Assembly: GCA_051453625.1 (NCBI GenBank)
Contig: JBOZIK010000001.1
Span: 74,828,181-74,892,180, forward strand
Source of the DNA: Welwitschia mirabilis
Lineage: Eukaryota; Gnetophyta; Gnetopsida; Welwitschiales
Length of the DNA stretch: 64,000 nt
Direction of reading: 5' to 3'
The notes under the pieces were generated by a model. That model was not told the origin of the DNA, did not search any database, and saw only the letters and a program-made list of their open reading frames with translations. Positions 46,921-58,657 of the stretch are shown in pieces. The stretch's first letter is position 1. Each line of letters begins with the position of its first letter. Made by a program: the position numbers and the translations under genes.

Positions 46921-49900
46921 TTCTTGTAATAGAAATTATAAAGATACAAGATTTGGTTTTGTAAGATAAATAAAATCTCATGTAAGAAAAAGGAGATAGA
47001 TTCTCTTAAAGAAGATTTTCTAGATAGAAATTACATTCAATTATGTCTTATTATACTATTTTCAAATGTTTTTAAGTGTATTGCAATATTTTTTATGCTA
47101 GCTTAAAGTATTTGCATTGTACTTTTTCTTAAGGACTTACATCAAAATAATTTTATAGCATGATGTATGAAAATATGTGTAATATGAATTTTTTCCCAAA
47201 TACTTTTACTTATTCTCAAAATCTTTATATTAAACTTTCTATATCTTTAACTTTGAGGATAAAGTTTAGTTCTGATTAGTAAATATGGAATTCATTTTTT
47301 ATAGAATTTTATACCTTTATTCCATATTTTTAAAAATTGATAAAAACCTTTTTAAAGCACTATCATTTTCATACTTCAATATTTTAGTTATGTAAAGTTT
47401 TCATGTTGATCATTTTATCATTAACTTTTTGATAAGGGACTAGCACAATTTTAGTTTAGAGGGGTGTTTATTTGTAAAAATTGAGATTTCAAGAAAATCC
47501 ATTTAATCAATAAAATTAGATTAACTATTTTTTCATAAAATGGTATCTTGTTACTTTTTTATTATGTATCATGTTATTATGAACTTTTATATAATGTTTT
47601 TAGATTTATTACTACTTTTCAAAAGACACCACAAAAATTGAGAAAATTTTAATAGAAAACATTAGCACTCCCATCTAGATCACCAATGTTGCTAATATTC
47701 TAAGGAAAAATATGTTCATTCTCATGTTCTTATATCTTTTTATAAAGTTTATCATATTTCATTTGCATACTCAATTGGACTTTAAATTAAAATAAACAAT
47801 TTGATGATAGCTGACAAAAGCATTAAACAACATGTGATAACAAGAAGTATAACTATGTAAAATATACATGGCATGACATCTAGTGGTAACTTTACCATTC
47901 TTCAAAGGACATGTCATTGCCTCTTAAGATAACAAATCCTTTATTAAGGATACATGCTAAATTTTATAATCTCCTCTTAATGTAATTACTTAAAAGCATC
48001 ATCCATTTGTATAACCACAACTAACCACATCATGATAAATCTCTTCTAGCTTTTCTCACATAAAAAAAGACTTAAGCCCTCATTGTAGAAGAGCTTTGAT
48101 TGAAAAAATACAGTGGGAACACTTATAGTGTTATGACATCATGGATTGATAAAAATCTCCCTTGAAAGTAAACTTGTTTCAAGGGTAGTTTGAGAAGTTT
48201 ATTTAGCCTCATCTTCCTCTTTTAATGTAATGTATTTTTCTAGTTTTTAATACAAGAATGCATTGGTTATTCTATAGTTACTAGTGCACATTGACATGGT
48301 ACTAGTAATCTTTAGATAAGACTACTTTTTTACTTGAATATTAGAGTAGTTTTTCATTCTTTTATTATTAGTGCATATTAACATGATAGAACTAAGCTTT
48401 AGGTGAGACTACATGAGTTTATTTTTAGGAAAATTACAAGATATTGTTGGAGTAAGGAAGTTCCATTGTATAAACCAAGTTAGACCTTTTGAGCATGTTC
48501 ATTTTCCTCTGTCACCATCTAAAGATTATCATATTTCTTAAAACTATATTTTATATTTCTTTTTGATACTTATTGCAAGAGTGTAATTATTGTATTAATT
48601 TTGTTAAGCTTATCATAAATATCACTATGGAAGATTGATACTTGATACTAATTGATTTATTTGATGTTTACATTTTACTGCAATTAGTAAAATTGTTTCA
48701 TCATAAACATCTAAGCTAATTAATGTTACAAATTTACATGGAAAAATCACTATTATTTATTTATATGTTGTGATTTAATTTTCATAGAAAACTATCCCAA
48801 ATTTATACATGAATTTGAAGATTACCTACTAAAAGAATGAAGATCTTAATAATCTAATTCTTTTTTTGAAATTAAAGTTTAATAAAATGATATTTTAATC
48901 TCTAACGCTTAGCAAAAATATGTGTCTAATTTTCTCAAGAGATTTATGATGAAAGATTATAAATAATTTTCTACATCTTTGATTAGTAGTCAAAAGTTAA
49001 GTAAAAGAGATAATTATTCTAAAGTTAATGCTACACTATATAAAGGTTTAATTTCTTGTCTCATGTATACATTAATCACATAACATGATATTTCTTTTGT
49101 AGTAAGTTTAATATCTAGGTATGTAACATGCCTTGAAATTAAGAATATTTACGCATATTTATGTAAAAAACCTAGATAAAAATATGGAATAATATATATT
49201 TTTATAACCTTAATTTCATAGAACTTATCATAATATACTTTATTTAATGGAAGTCTTTTAAGGATCTAGTTAACGTTGAAGTATTAAATTTATTTAAATT
49301 TATTATTTAGGTCACTAAAAATGATGTTCTTGTAGTAAGTAATGTTTCTACAATATTTATGAGGATTAGTTCTTAAAATAATAAACAACTTTATTAATTT
49401 ATCTAGCTAAATATGTACATCAAATACAAGATTAATGGGGTTGATGACATAACAATAATAGTAAAATAACACTAAATAGCACTTATTTCTAGTCACTGTT
49501 ATGTTATAATACCCATTCAACAATAGATATAGAAATAATATAAAATAAATTATTAATTTTTTAAATAATATTTATAGTTCATAGTGATTTTTAGCATGTA
49601 AATAAAGTAAAATAGCAGTTTAAAAGATAACTTTTTAGTTCTACAATTTGTAACAAATGCTAAAATAAAATCATATTACAAATAGATTCTTTTTATAAAT
49701 ATAATGCTTATACTATACTAAACATACTAATTACAAATAAATTTTCCTTTGTAGGTCACATCTAAAATGAAGAAGAGTACTCTAAAGTTAATCTCAAGGC
49801 TTGCTAACATTCCTAGATTTTAGGTAAAGTGTGCCCAAAAGATCCTATGATGATAAAACTAGGTTGTATTTATGCTATTCTTTGGGTATTTAGAGATAGA

Positions 49901-50860
49901 ACACTTGTATAAGAATGAATAACAGCTCCTTCTATATTAAATGAGTACATTATCACATGTAATGCAAAAATTTAGGATAGTTAGAATAGATTATTCCTCC
50001 ATTTTCCATGTGGAATTTCATTATAATGAGATCACTTTCATTCCATCTTGTGTTGTTATTCTTCATTAATAGTTATTACGACACTTGTCATTGTGCTTCA
50101 TGGGTACATACATCTATAAAACAATAATATTATTTTTATGAATTATTAAACTAAGAATTATAATTAATATATAGTTCTAAACTATAATTCTAAAATAATA
50201 TGAAAATATAAAAGATAATTACTCTTATTTATGTAAACTAAATAGAGATTTTATTTTTCTAACATCTAATTATGCTTAAAATATATTATGCATGATGTAA
50301 AATTTTTCCTTAACATTTCCCTTAAATCCACACTTTACTAGTCCCTAGAAAATAATTAAATATTTAAAGCATTTACTAGAAATGTAAATTCATTGCACCT
50401 TATCGGGTTAGAACTTGACTAGCACTATTAGCTTAATACTTTTCTCGTCATTTTAATAGAATACTTTTCTTTAATAAATTTTAAAATTTTAAGTCCAACA
50501 TATTAAATCTTAAAAAACAAATTTAAGTATATACTTATGTCTTTATGAATCAAAGGAAACATAATACTTTGATATTAGATGTTTATCATTTTTTAACAAA
50601 TAATAGTTATGCTTTAAAGAATAGATAACATATAAGAAAGGTAAAAACATAAAATATGAGAAATGAAATTTTTCTAATAATTTGTAAAAGGTTTATTATA
50701 AGAATAAATTTAACAAATCTAACATTATCTCTTATCATACATTCTATAATATGTAGAAAGATATTTAACATGAAGGAAGAAACATGTACTTGTGTATAAC
50801 TCCTATAATTAATTTTTGTATATTTCTTATTTTTTTGAAAAACAAAAACATTACTAAAAG
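46921..50860. other. Unassigned AT-rich sequence
   Basis: Nothing recognisable. A two-unit tandem repeat with a period of about 87 bp lies at 48282-48440 ('TAGTGCACATTGACATGGTA' and 'TAGTGCATATTAACATGATA', each ending in an 'AGACTAC'-type word). Text at 49757-49990 looks a little less AT-rich but has no assignable frame. Confidence 0.4.
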
Positions 50861-51410
50861 GCCCTTCAATGATTTTTTAGAGTACCTTCAAAGATTTCAA
50901 AGGGATAAACATTTAAAAGATGCCTTTCAAAATTTTAAAGGAGTCCTTTAAAATGAAATTTTTATTTGAAATGAAACGATCTAGAGCTTGAAGAGTTTCT
51001 TCAAATTTTCAAAGTGGATAGTAAATTTTCAAAGACATGTTTTGAAAGGGTCTTTCAAAAATGTCTTTGAAATTTTACTGGGTCTTTCAATTTTTGAAGA
51101 ATCCTTGAATCTTTAAAGTGGTTTTAAATTTTTTAAGGGATATTCAAATTTTTAGAGAAATTTTGAAAGGGATTTCAAATTTTTAAAGGGGTCTTCAAAT
51201 TTCTAAAGGGGTTTAAAATTTTCAAAGGATTCTTTATAGTTTCATAGAAATTTTTAAAAGGGATTTCAAACTTTTAGAGGGATTTCAAATTTTTAAAGGG
51301 TCTTTGAATTTCTAAAGGGGTTTTAAATTTTCAAATGACTCTTTGAATTTTTGAAAGAGTTTTAAAATTTTAAATGAATAAAAAATTTGTAAAGGGATCT
51401 TTGAAAATAT
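50861..51410. repeat. Degenerate short tandem and inverted repeat block, about 20-30 bp units
   Basis: The words 'TTCAAATTTTTAAAGGGG', 'TTCAAATTTCTAAAGGGG' and 'TTTAAAATTTTCAAAGG' follow one another for about 550 bases. TTCAAA/TTTGAA and AAAATTTT make many local palindromes. No coding frame. It resembles the fold-back block at 8990-9245 in style, though the core words differ. Confidence 0.72.
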
Positions 51411-52992
51411 GATATTTTGAATATATTCTGCTACCATAAAATCAGATGTTGTTTCTCATCATAGTCTGAAGGGCTGATTCCCTTTTTCACATTTTACTTT
51501 TTCCCTTTTTTCCTATAAACTTTTATTGGATTATTAACACATTGCTAGATTTTGCTATAAACATAATTAGTTTATTTTGATAACATTGAGTTATAATCCA
51601 CATGGAAATCAAAGATAGGTCATTTCATTAAGATGAATATTTTTAGTTATTTTCATAGATATATCACAAGGGCTTTATTCTATTAATGTAGAAGTTTTAC
51701 ACCATCAATTTCTAAGCATTTACAAGATTGGAGCATATTTCAATATATTCTAAATTCCCTCTTTTCTTCATTCACTTTCTTATTCCTTTCTTAGGTGATT
51801 AATATTTAAGATATACTTAAAAAATGAACATAAGGCAGATTTTATGGCTATGATTTTTCATAAGTTAAAAATTATCAATGGATATTTTAAAGGAAGTTAA
51901 GATAATCATGGCTCTTGCTTCTTCTCTTAAAGATACACCAATGTCTTTCTTCTTCTTCTTCTTCTTCTTCTTCTTCTTCTTCTTCTTTTAAATCCTTACA
52001 CATTTGATTATGATAGATGTAGAAGTGCAACATATGTTACGGACTCTCTAACTTCTTATTGAGTAATAATAGTACATTTGAAATAAAAAAGAGGAATTCT
52101 AATATTACACTAAAGGGTTTGCCAGTTCTGATTCATTTGGAAATGCATCATTTACATTATGAAGTTTATATTGTAAAGGCATACTTTTCATGCCATATCA
52201 AAATAAGGTAAGCCTCATAGTCTTAAGGAGTTGTAAAATTTTAACACTCTCAAATATTAGAGTAGACTTTATTTTTTTAAAATTCTCATTAAATATGTTT
52301 TTATTATCTTTAATAAAAGTCACAATTTTTAATACCAAATCCTATGTAAAGTCAGCTTGATTTCATAGTTGTACAATGCTCATGAAAAAATCTAAGCCTT
52401 TCCTCATTAAACATCCTAAAGATATGTTTGGTTTCCAAAGCTCATTTATTCCCCTAGAACTAAGTAGTACTTTATTTTATTTCAAAACCATTATGAAACA
52501 TATTATAACATGGGTTTCATTTTTTTAAAATATATTTTCTAATTTTTATTTTCAAAAGACATTATTAGATTATATCAATAGTCAAAGATAAAGAAACACA
52601 TGTAATTTAACATCAAAAAGATAGTTCAATAAATAAAATTATAAATGGCTTTAAATTTTTGAAAATAAACATGAGGTAAAAATTACTCTATTTACTATGT
52701 AAAATACTAGCTATTATTTTATTCAATAAATCTAGCTTTATTCAATAATCTAGTAAATATAAATGAAAGGAGTTGGATATCAAGAACTATAATCATCAAT
52801 TCACAAATTATTTTAAAAAAAGTTAAATATTTCTTAATAATTCTCTAAATGAAATTTAATGATTAAACCTAAGTTTTCACTTGTTATTAATGTTAAGTTC
52901 CCATGATAACTAATGTGTTTTACAAAAACCTAGATTATGATAAATTTTAAAAATTTAGCCTCTAACTCATTAACATATGCATCATGGGTGAA
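51411..52992. other. Unassigned sequence with a CTT microsatellite
   Basis: Contains (CTT)n of about 13 units at 51948-51987. Otherwise nothing is recognised. Confidence 0.55.
51948..51987 (+). repeat. (CTT)13 microsatellite
   Basis: An uninterrupted trinucleotide run. It is the cleanest simple repeat in the window and so probably recent. Confidence 0.95.
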
Positions 52993-53500
52993 AGTATAGG
53001 ATCGAGAGCCCTAGAGGGGTGAATAGATTTCTAAAAATATTTAAATAACTTTACAATATTAACCTTACTTGAAATGAAACACTAAAAACTAGTGCAATAA
53101 AATGAAAACTATTCTAAAAAATGAAATAATAAAAAGCACAAAAATACAAATCAGAAATACATAAGATTTATAGTAGTTTAGGAAAGCCTTCTACTTCACT
53201 CTCAATGATTAGCTTCTACCTAAGTCTGATTTAGATCATCATTAATATCTTCTAGGTATTGCAAGTTCATCTATAACCTAACAAATGGACTTTTTCTATA
53301 GATTTAGTATCATCCTTTTGAAATAAGGTGTAGTAATGATGATAGTATGCCCAAATGCATAGGTATCACTAGATCTTTAGCTCAAAAATGGTATTGAAGT
53401 ACTTCTCCTAAAGATGATATAATTTATAAATAAAGAGTGCTAAAAATCTAATTACATATGCAAAAATACCATAATTCTTGATTCATTTTGATCAAGAAAG
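52993..53500. repeat. Fragment of a common plant dispersed repeat
   Basis: 'AGGATCGAGAGCCCTAGAGG' followed by GGTGAATAG, and about 160 bases later 'TTTATAGTAGTTTAGGAAAG' with CCTTCTACTTCACTC, resembles a dispersed plant repeat. I know that repeat from its 'CTAGAGGGGGGTGAATAG' and 'GTGGTTCGG...CCTACTCCACTC' landmarks. I cannot assign its class with certainty; it may be part of an LTR element read in reverse. Confidence 0.45.
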
Positions 53501-53791
53501 ATATTTCAAATAAGTACAATGAAAAATCTAAAAGATTCAACAGCTTCTAAAAAATTTCGTATAGTGATTTTGATTCTTAGAAATATATATTAAAAGACTT
53601 TTTAGTTTTTTACAAGCAAAAAGATCTTCCAATAGACATAAGATTGATACCTAATGGCTATAAAAATTTTTAATTTTATCATAGCCAGTCAACCCCTCAA
53701 ATATTTGATCAATCCAACTTAGTTCTATCGCTTAAATTAGTTGCTTTTGTTTTCTTTTAGTTGACATAGTTTCTTATGATTTCATGTTTAT
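53501..53791. other. Unassigned sequence before the gypsy H pol tail
   Basis: No motif. Homology with the 62.7-kb region starts only at about 53792, so this is a junction with different DNA. Confidence 0.4.
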
Positions 53792-53953
53792 AAAGTTAAC
53801 TTTTAATATATATTCTAGAGAATATTTTCAAGACTAATATGATTTAATCATTCTATAAAAGTAGCAACTTGGGAGATAAAAGAATATGTTAATTAGTGGA
53901 GACTTGATCTTTTAGTAAGTTTCAAGGATGAAACTTCTTAGGAAGTTGAGAAA
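53792..53953 (+). pseudogene. Chromovirus-like pol tail upstream of the first H LTR
   Basis: A-T-W-E is intact at 53874-53885, followed about 50 bases later by 'SFKDETS' and a short purine-rich stretch ending at the LTR start TGTCAC. The same block occurs at 62756-62910 before the second LTR. ATWE and a following '(L)EDK/KDE' block mark the chromodomain end of chromovirus integrases. Only about 160 bases are present here. Confidence 0.6.
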
Positions 53954-54864
53954 TGTCACATCTATATTTTTTTCGTATTTTAAAAAGTTATAAAGATTAA
54001 GTTTAATGAAATATTTAGAAATTATTAATTATTTTGAAATCTTCAAGTAATCTAAATATTATGTTTTTAGATGCTATTATATTAAATTATGCCTTAAGTT
54101 CCTTTTATCTTAATTAAAAATATTACTTATAATTTTTAAGAATGTTCTTATAGTGGTGATGATTTTTTACTTTCATTTATTGCACTTGCTTAAAATTTAT
54201 ACATTTAAATGTAAATTATACAGTCTTGTTATTTATTTTCTCTTATTTTTATTATTAAATGTAAAAGCATTATTTGTATATTATTAAATTGGTTAAGTAA
54301 GCCTTTATAAGACATTATGAAACTTCCTTACTACTGGCTCATGTTGTGTCCTTTTGTATTCTTTAGTTTTGTCATCTTACCCATGCTCTCTTATTTTAAA
54401 TAGAGTCCTTTTTCTTTTAAGTCTAGTTTATTTTCCAAACCAACCTTGCCTTAAAATCTTAGATATCAAGAGGTTTAAGAGCTTTGAAACTTAGAAGATC
54501 TTGAAAAAGATCAAACATATATGGATATGATTCTATTCTTTCATTTTCTTTTTATCCTTTGTATGCATTCCATTATTAAGATTGTTGCATTTATATTCTT
54601 GCAAGATGAATGTTAAATTATGCGATTCTTGATAAAGATAAATTTAGTATTGTTACATGTCTTGTCTCCATCCATCTTTTATGCTTTATGTCTTGACATT
54701 ATTTGTCCTTAGTATGAGTTGATATCTCATGGTCAAATATTATTATATTTACCTTGTTATCATGTTATTTAAAATCTATAATGTTGAGTTGATATCCTGT
54801 AATCAAATCTTAACATATTTATTTCTTGTAATCATTATGTCTTAAACTTATGGTTATGGGTTTT

Positions 54865-55680
54865 CATAGATTATCAAACAAGGAAGTGGACTTCATAGAT
54901 CATCGAGCAAGGTAATGAAGTGAGAATCCCACAGATCACCAAATAAGACAGTGGGCTCTACATATCATTAAATANNNNNNNNNNNNNNNNNNNNNNNNNN
55001 NNNNNNNNNNNNNNNNNNNNNNNNNNNNNNNNNNNNNNNNNNNNNNNNNNNNNNNNNNNNNNNNNNNNNNNNNNNNNNNNNNNNNNNNNNNNNNNNNNNN
55101 NNNNNNNNNNNNNNNNNNNNNNNNNNNNNNNNNNNNNNNNNNNNNNNNNNNNNNNNNNNNNNNNNNNNNNNNNNNNNNNNNNNNNNNNNNNNNNNNNNNN
55201 NNNNNNNNNNNNNNNNNNNNNNNNNNNNNNNNNNNNNNNNNNNNNNNNNNNNNNNNNNNNNNNNNNNNNNNNNNNNNNNNNNNNNNNNNNNNNNNNNNNN
55301 NNNNNNNNNNNNNNNNNNNNNNNNNNNNNNNNNNNNNNNNNNNNNNNNNNNNNNNNNNNNNNNNNNNNNNNNNNNNNNNNNNNNNNNNNNNNNNNNNNNN
55401 NNNNNNNNNNNNNNNNNNNNNNNNNNNNNNNNNNNNNNNNNNNNNNNNNNNNNNNNNNNNNNNNNNNNNNNNNNNNNNNNNNNNNNNNNNNNNNNNNNNN
55501 NNNNNNNNNNNNNNNNNNNNNNNNNNNNNNNNNNNNNNNNNNNNNNNNNNNNNNNNNNNNNNNNNNNNNNNNNNNNNNNNNNNNNNNNNNNNNNNNNNNN
55601 NNNNNNNNNNNNNNNNNNNNNNNNNNNTCACCAAATGAGGTAGTGGGCTTTACAGATTGTTAAATGAGGGAATGAAATAA
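54865..55680 (+). repeat. Minisatellite of about 29-bp period inside the LTR, with a 653-N gap
   Basis: Units such as 'CAGATCACCAAATAAGACAG' with TGGGCTCTA repeat on both sides of the gap 54975-55627. The same array occurs at about 63830-63925 in the second LTR. The gap lies inside the array, so the copy number is unknown. Confidence 0.8.
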
Positions 55681-57044
55681 TTAAGATATGTTAAAATATA
55701 TAATCGTTATTCTTATTCATAACCATAAGATCAATGTTTATGACATGCCATGTTATCTCAAAGTTTTTACTTGTCCTTCCTATCTTAAATCTTCAAATTC
55801 TTTATCTATCTTGCTTAGTCTTATTTGAACCATACTGGGAGCTATGATACTTTCATAGTTCTTATCTCATAATTTTGTGTAATAGGTGGTAACTATAGAG
55901 TATAATTGTTATTATGGGAAAATGGATGTATAGAATCAATGTTCCCTTGTTATTAGAAAATGTGCTAAATAATATTGTATGCTTTCATTAATCCTAAAAT
56001 ATTTGATGTAATATGTCTAAGATTTGAGGACATGATAGAATTTTCTGAATTAAGGATTTCTTGAATGAGTTTAAGAGGTAAACTCCATTATATCAAGTGC
56101 ATGATTTCTCAATTGATTCATTAAGCATACTATTATTTAATTATATTGAAATATTAGAATTTGATCATATGATGTTAGGGCTTTCTTTAATGAACTTTAT
56201 TAAGATTCTTGAAGTTTTTAATTATGTTCATTACATTAAAATTTTTATTAAATATCAATTATCTATATATTTTCCTAAATTATTTTTAATAAATTTAAAT
56301 TTGGTAATATATTATGTTCATCACTTTCAATATTTCTTGAAACATATTAGCTTGATTATGAGTATTAATTTGGGAATGATTCCTTTGATTATAGAGGTAA
56401 AAACCATTTATTAATTATTTATTTATAAGAATTTTACAAATAGTACATTGAAGTAACATAAAGAGGAATATAATATAATTATATAATAATTAATTAAGTA
56501 GCAAGTGTTATATTAGAGGCCTTGGAGTATGTAAATTTCCCCCTTCTTATACGTATTTTAATGTTGTCTTAAATAAGTTTGTTTAAAAGCATGAATAATT
56601 ATTTAAAAAAATCATAAAATAAATAGTTGAAAGGAAATTATAAAAATAACATTATGACTTAAAGAAATTCTTTAAAAAAGGTGTTATAACAAAGGACACC
56701 TCAAAAGGGGTAAGCATCTTGTAATTAAAAATGGATGAACCACACATGGAGATCTTATGTTACTTAGCATATTAGGTGTAATTTTTAATTAATATTAAAA
56801 TCATGCTATGTATACTCAAATTCAAATTGCCATCCATCATCTTGCTTTAATCCATTCTTAACTGTTACATTATGAAGGCACCTATTAAATAAAAGAAATG
56901 TTTCATAATATTAACATCTACTTTCCATGTTGAATTTAATAGTCNNNNNNNNNNNNNNNNNNNNNNNNNNNNNNNNNNNNNNNNNNNNNNNNNNNNNNNN
57001 NNNNNNNNNNNNNNNNNNNNNNNNNNNNNNNNNNNNNNNNNNNN

Positions 57045-57110
57045 CACCTATTAAATAAAAGAAATGTTTCATAATATTAACATGTACTTTCCATGTTGAA
57101 TTTAATAGTC
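57045..57110. repeat. Assembly overlap K: 66-bp repeat of 56879-56944
   Basis: The sequence restarts after the 100-N gap (56945-57044) and repeats the last 66 bases before it with a single C/G difference. Confidence 0.92.
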
Positions 57111-58500
57111 TTCACATTATCTCTTCCTAACATTTGATATTTTTATTATTCTATCAAATTTCCTTTGTCTTAACTAGTCATGCAATTTGTTGTTATGCTT
57201 CTCATATTTAGTCCTTATGTTTCTTAGCTATAACACACTTCTTTACTTTACTTTTCCCTCTCTCACACTTTCTGTCTATAAATTTTTCCTTTTTCTTAAG
57301 AGCATTAAAATTAAAAGTTCTATACTAGCATTTTATGTAAGAGAATCTCCTCTTGAATTTGGATTTTTATCAAGCCCACTTGTAATGGATGGAGTTATGG
57401 GTCATCAAGAAAGTTGTTATTGTAGTCCTCTCATTTCTGCAATCTGTAGTGTTTCTTTTCTAACCCATAGAAACAATTGTGATGGCCTTTTTTACTTAGT
57501 AACTTAGTAGTTATTATGTGATTTTCTTGATCTTCAGCAAAACCTAAATTATAATTCATTTAACAAGATGCTCCTTGCAATATTAAATGTTTTCAAACTT
57601 AGCACTTACCAAGAGGCAATACACAAATCAATTTTTAACAAAAATCAAATCATTAGGCTTTATTTTTATACTTTTTTCTTTCAACAGATGCCATTTATAC
57701 AACCTCTGCACTCTTCCTCTATCCTCTTACTTTATTACATTTCTTCTCTTTTGTGCATCTTTCTCTTTCATCAACATATTTTTCACATTATGTGCCTCTT
57801 CCTACCATTTGTACCTCTCTCCTATATGTATCTTTACCATAAAATCTCAAATGCAGTTACCTTCTATAATGTGTTCTTATTTGTGCATTATGTTCCTTTC
57901 TTTTACACCTTCTTATCTCAACATTTTCATTTCTCATATGCATTAGTCAGTTATCCCTCCTCATAAAATGTATTCTTATCCTTATTAAAATTATCAGTCA
58001 ACTTTATGTTCATTAAAAGTTTAATGGTCTTAAAATGTAACTTTTAGATAGTATTTTTATAAATATGAGCTTAATTTATATCATTTAGGATAAACTCTAG
58101 TTGTGTCCAATCAAAAATATACTTTATTTTATCATTAGCGAATGTTTCCAATTACTATATCAAATTCTTTTTTTTTAAATAAAAATGGCTTAAACATAAC
58201 TAACCCCTGGTATTTTCATGGCTTTGAACTTAATCCATGCCTTTAAAGATAAAACCAGGTTTTTTCAATAAAAAACACACTCTATTTCACCATTTCCAAA
58301 TATTTTAAATCACTATTACCATTTCATAGATGAATGACATAAAATAGTCTAAATATCTTAAGTAATTTTATTTAATGACTAAATTAAATTACATCTTATA
58401 CAATTATATTAGAACAAAATTAACCATTTAGCTATAGATTTAAGTATATAGAGAGGTTTTATATTTTAAAGCTCAGAGCTTCATGAAGTTTTTAAGTGCA
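57111..58500. other. T-rich part of the presumed H LTR or an insertion in it
   Basis: Several open frames of 100-130 codons (57187-57507, 57568-57966, 57587-57946) overlap in different frames and are Phe/Leu/Tyr-rich. They are typical of C/T-rich non-coding DNA. I see no domain in any of them. Confidence 0.45.
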
Positions 58501-58520
58501 AAATTTTAAGCATTATTTTT

Positions 58521-58657
58521 TGGTATTAGAGCATTAAAGTTTAAAGATTTTTCACTATAGAATTTTTAGGGTATTACATTTTGGTATCAGAGCATCAAAG
58601 TGAGTTTTGAAGTTATTAACATTAGAAAGTTGAGGTGTTAAATTTTTCTATCAGAGC
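58521..58657 (+). other. Triplicated primer-binding-site motif of gypsy H
   Basis: TGGTATTAGAGC (58521-58532), TGGTATCAGAGC (58582-58593) and TTCTATCAGAGC (58646-58657) stand about 61 and 64 bases apart. The middle one is a perfect match to the initiator-Met tRNA primer site of plant LTR elements. The third is followed by TTAGGTTG, a common continuation of the true site. Either the LTR/interior junction was tandemly repeated or two of the three are relics. Confidence 0.7.

Larger units (their letters stand above)
53954..58578 (+). mobile_element. First LTR of chromovirus-like gypsy H
   Basis: The LTR starts TGTCACATC at 53954 and runs to ACA at 58578, just before TGGTATCAGAGC, giving TGT...ACA ends. 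Its first 1.0 kb matches 62911-64000 throughout, including a TATA-like ATTTTAAATAG stretch near 54393 and a minisatellite. The length of about 4.6 kb includes 753 N and a 66-bp assembly overlap. Unrelated DNA may be inserted between 55700 and 58400, since the second LTR runs out of the window and cannot be compared there. Confidence 0.6.

Noticed and set aside
54936-55634. 232-codon open frame on the minus strand
   Set aside because: It consists almost entirely of N bases in the 653-N gap.
57187-57966. Open frames of 106, 132 and 119 codons on the + strand
   Set aside because: Two of them (57568-57966 and 57587-57946) overlap in different frames, and all are Phe/Leu/Ser/Tyr-rich from C/T-rich DNA. 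They lie inside a presumed LTR and show no domain.
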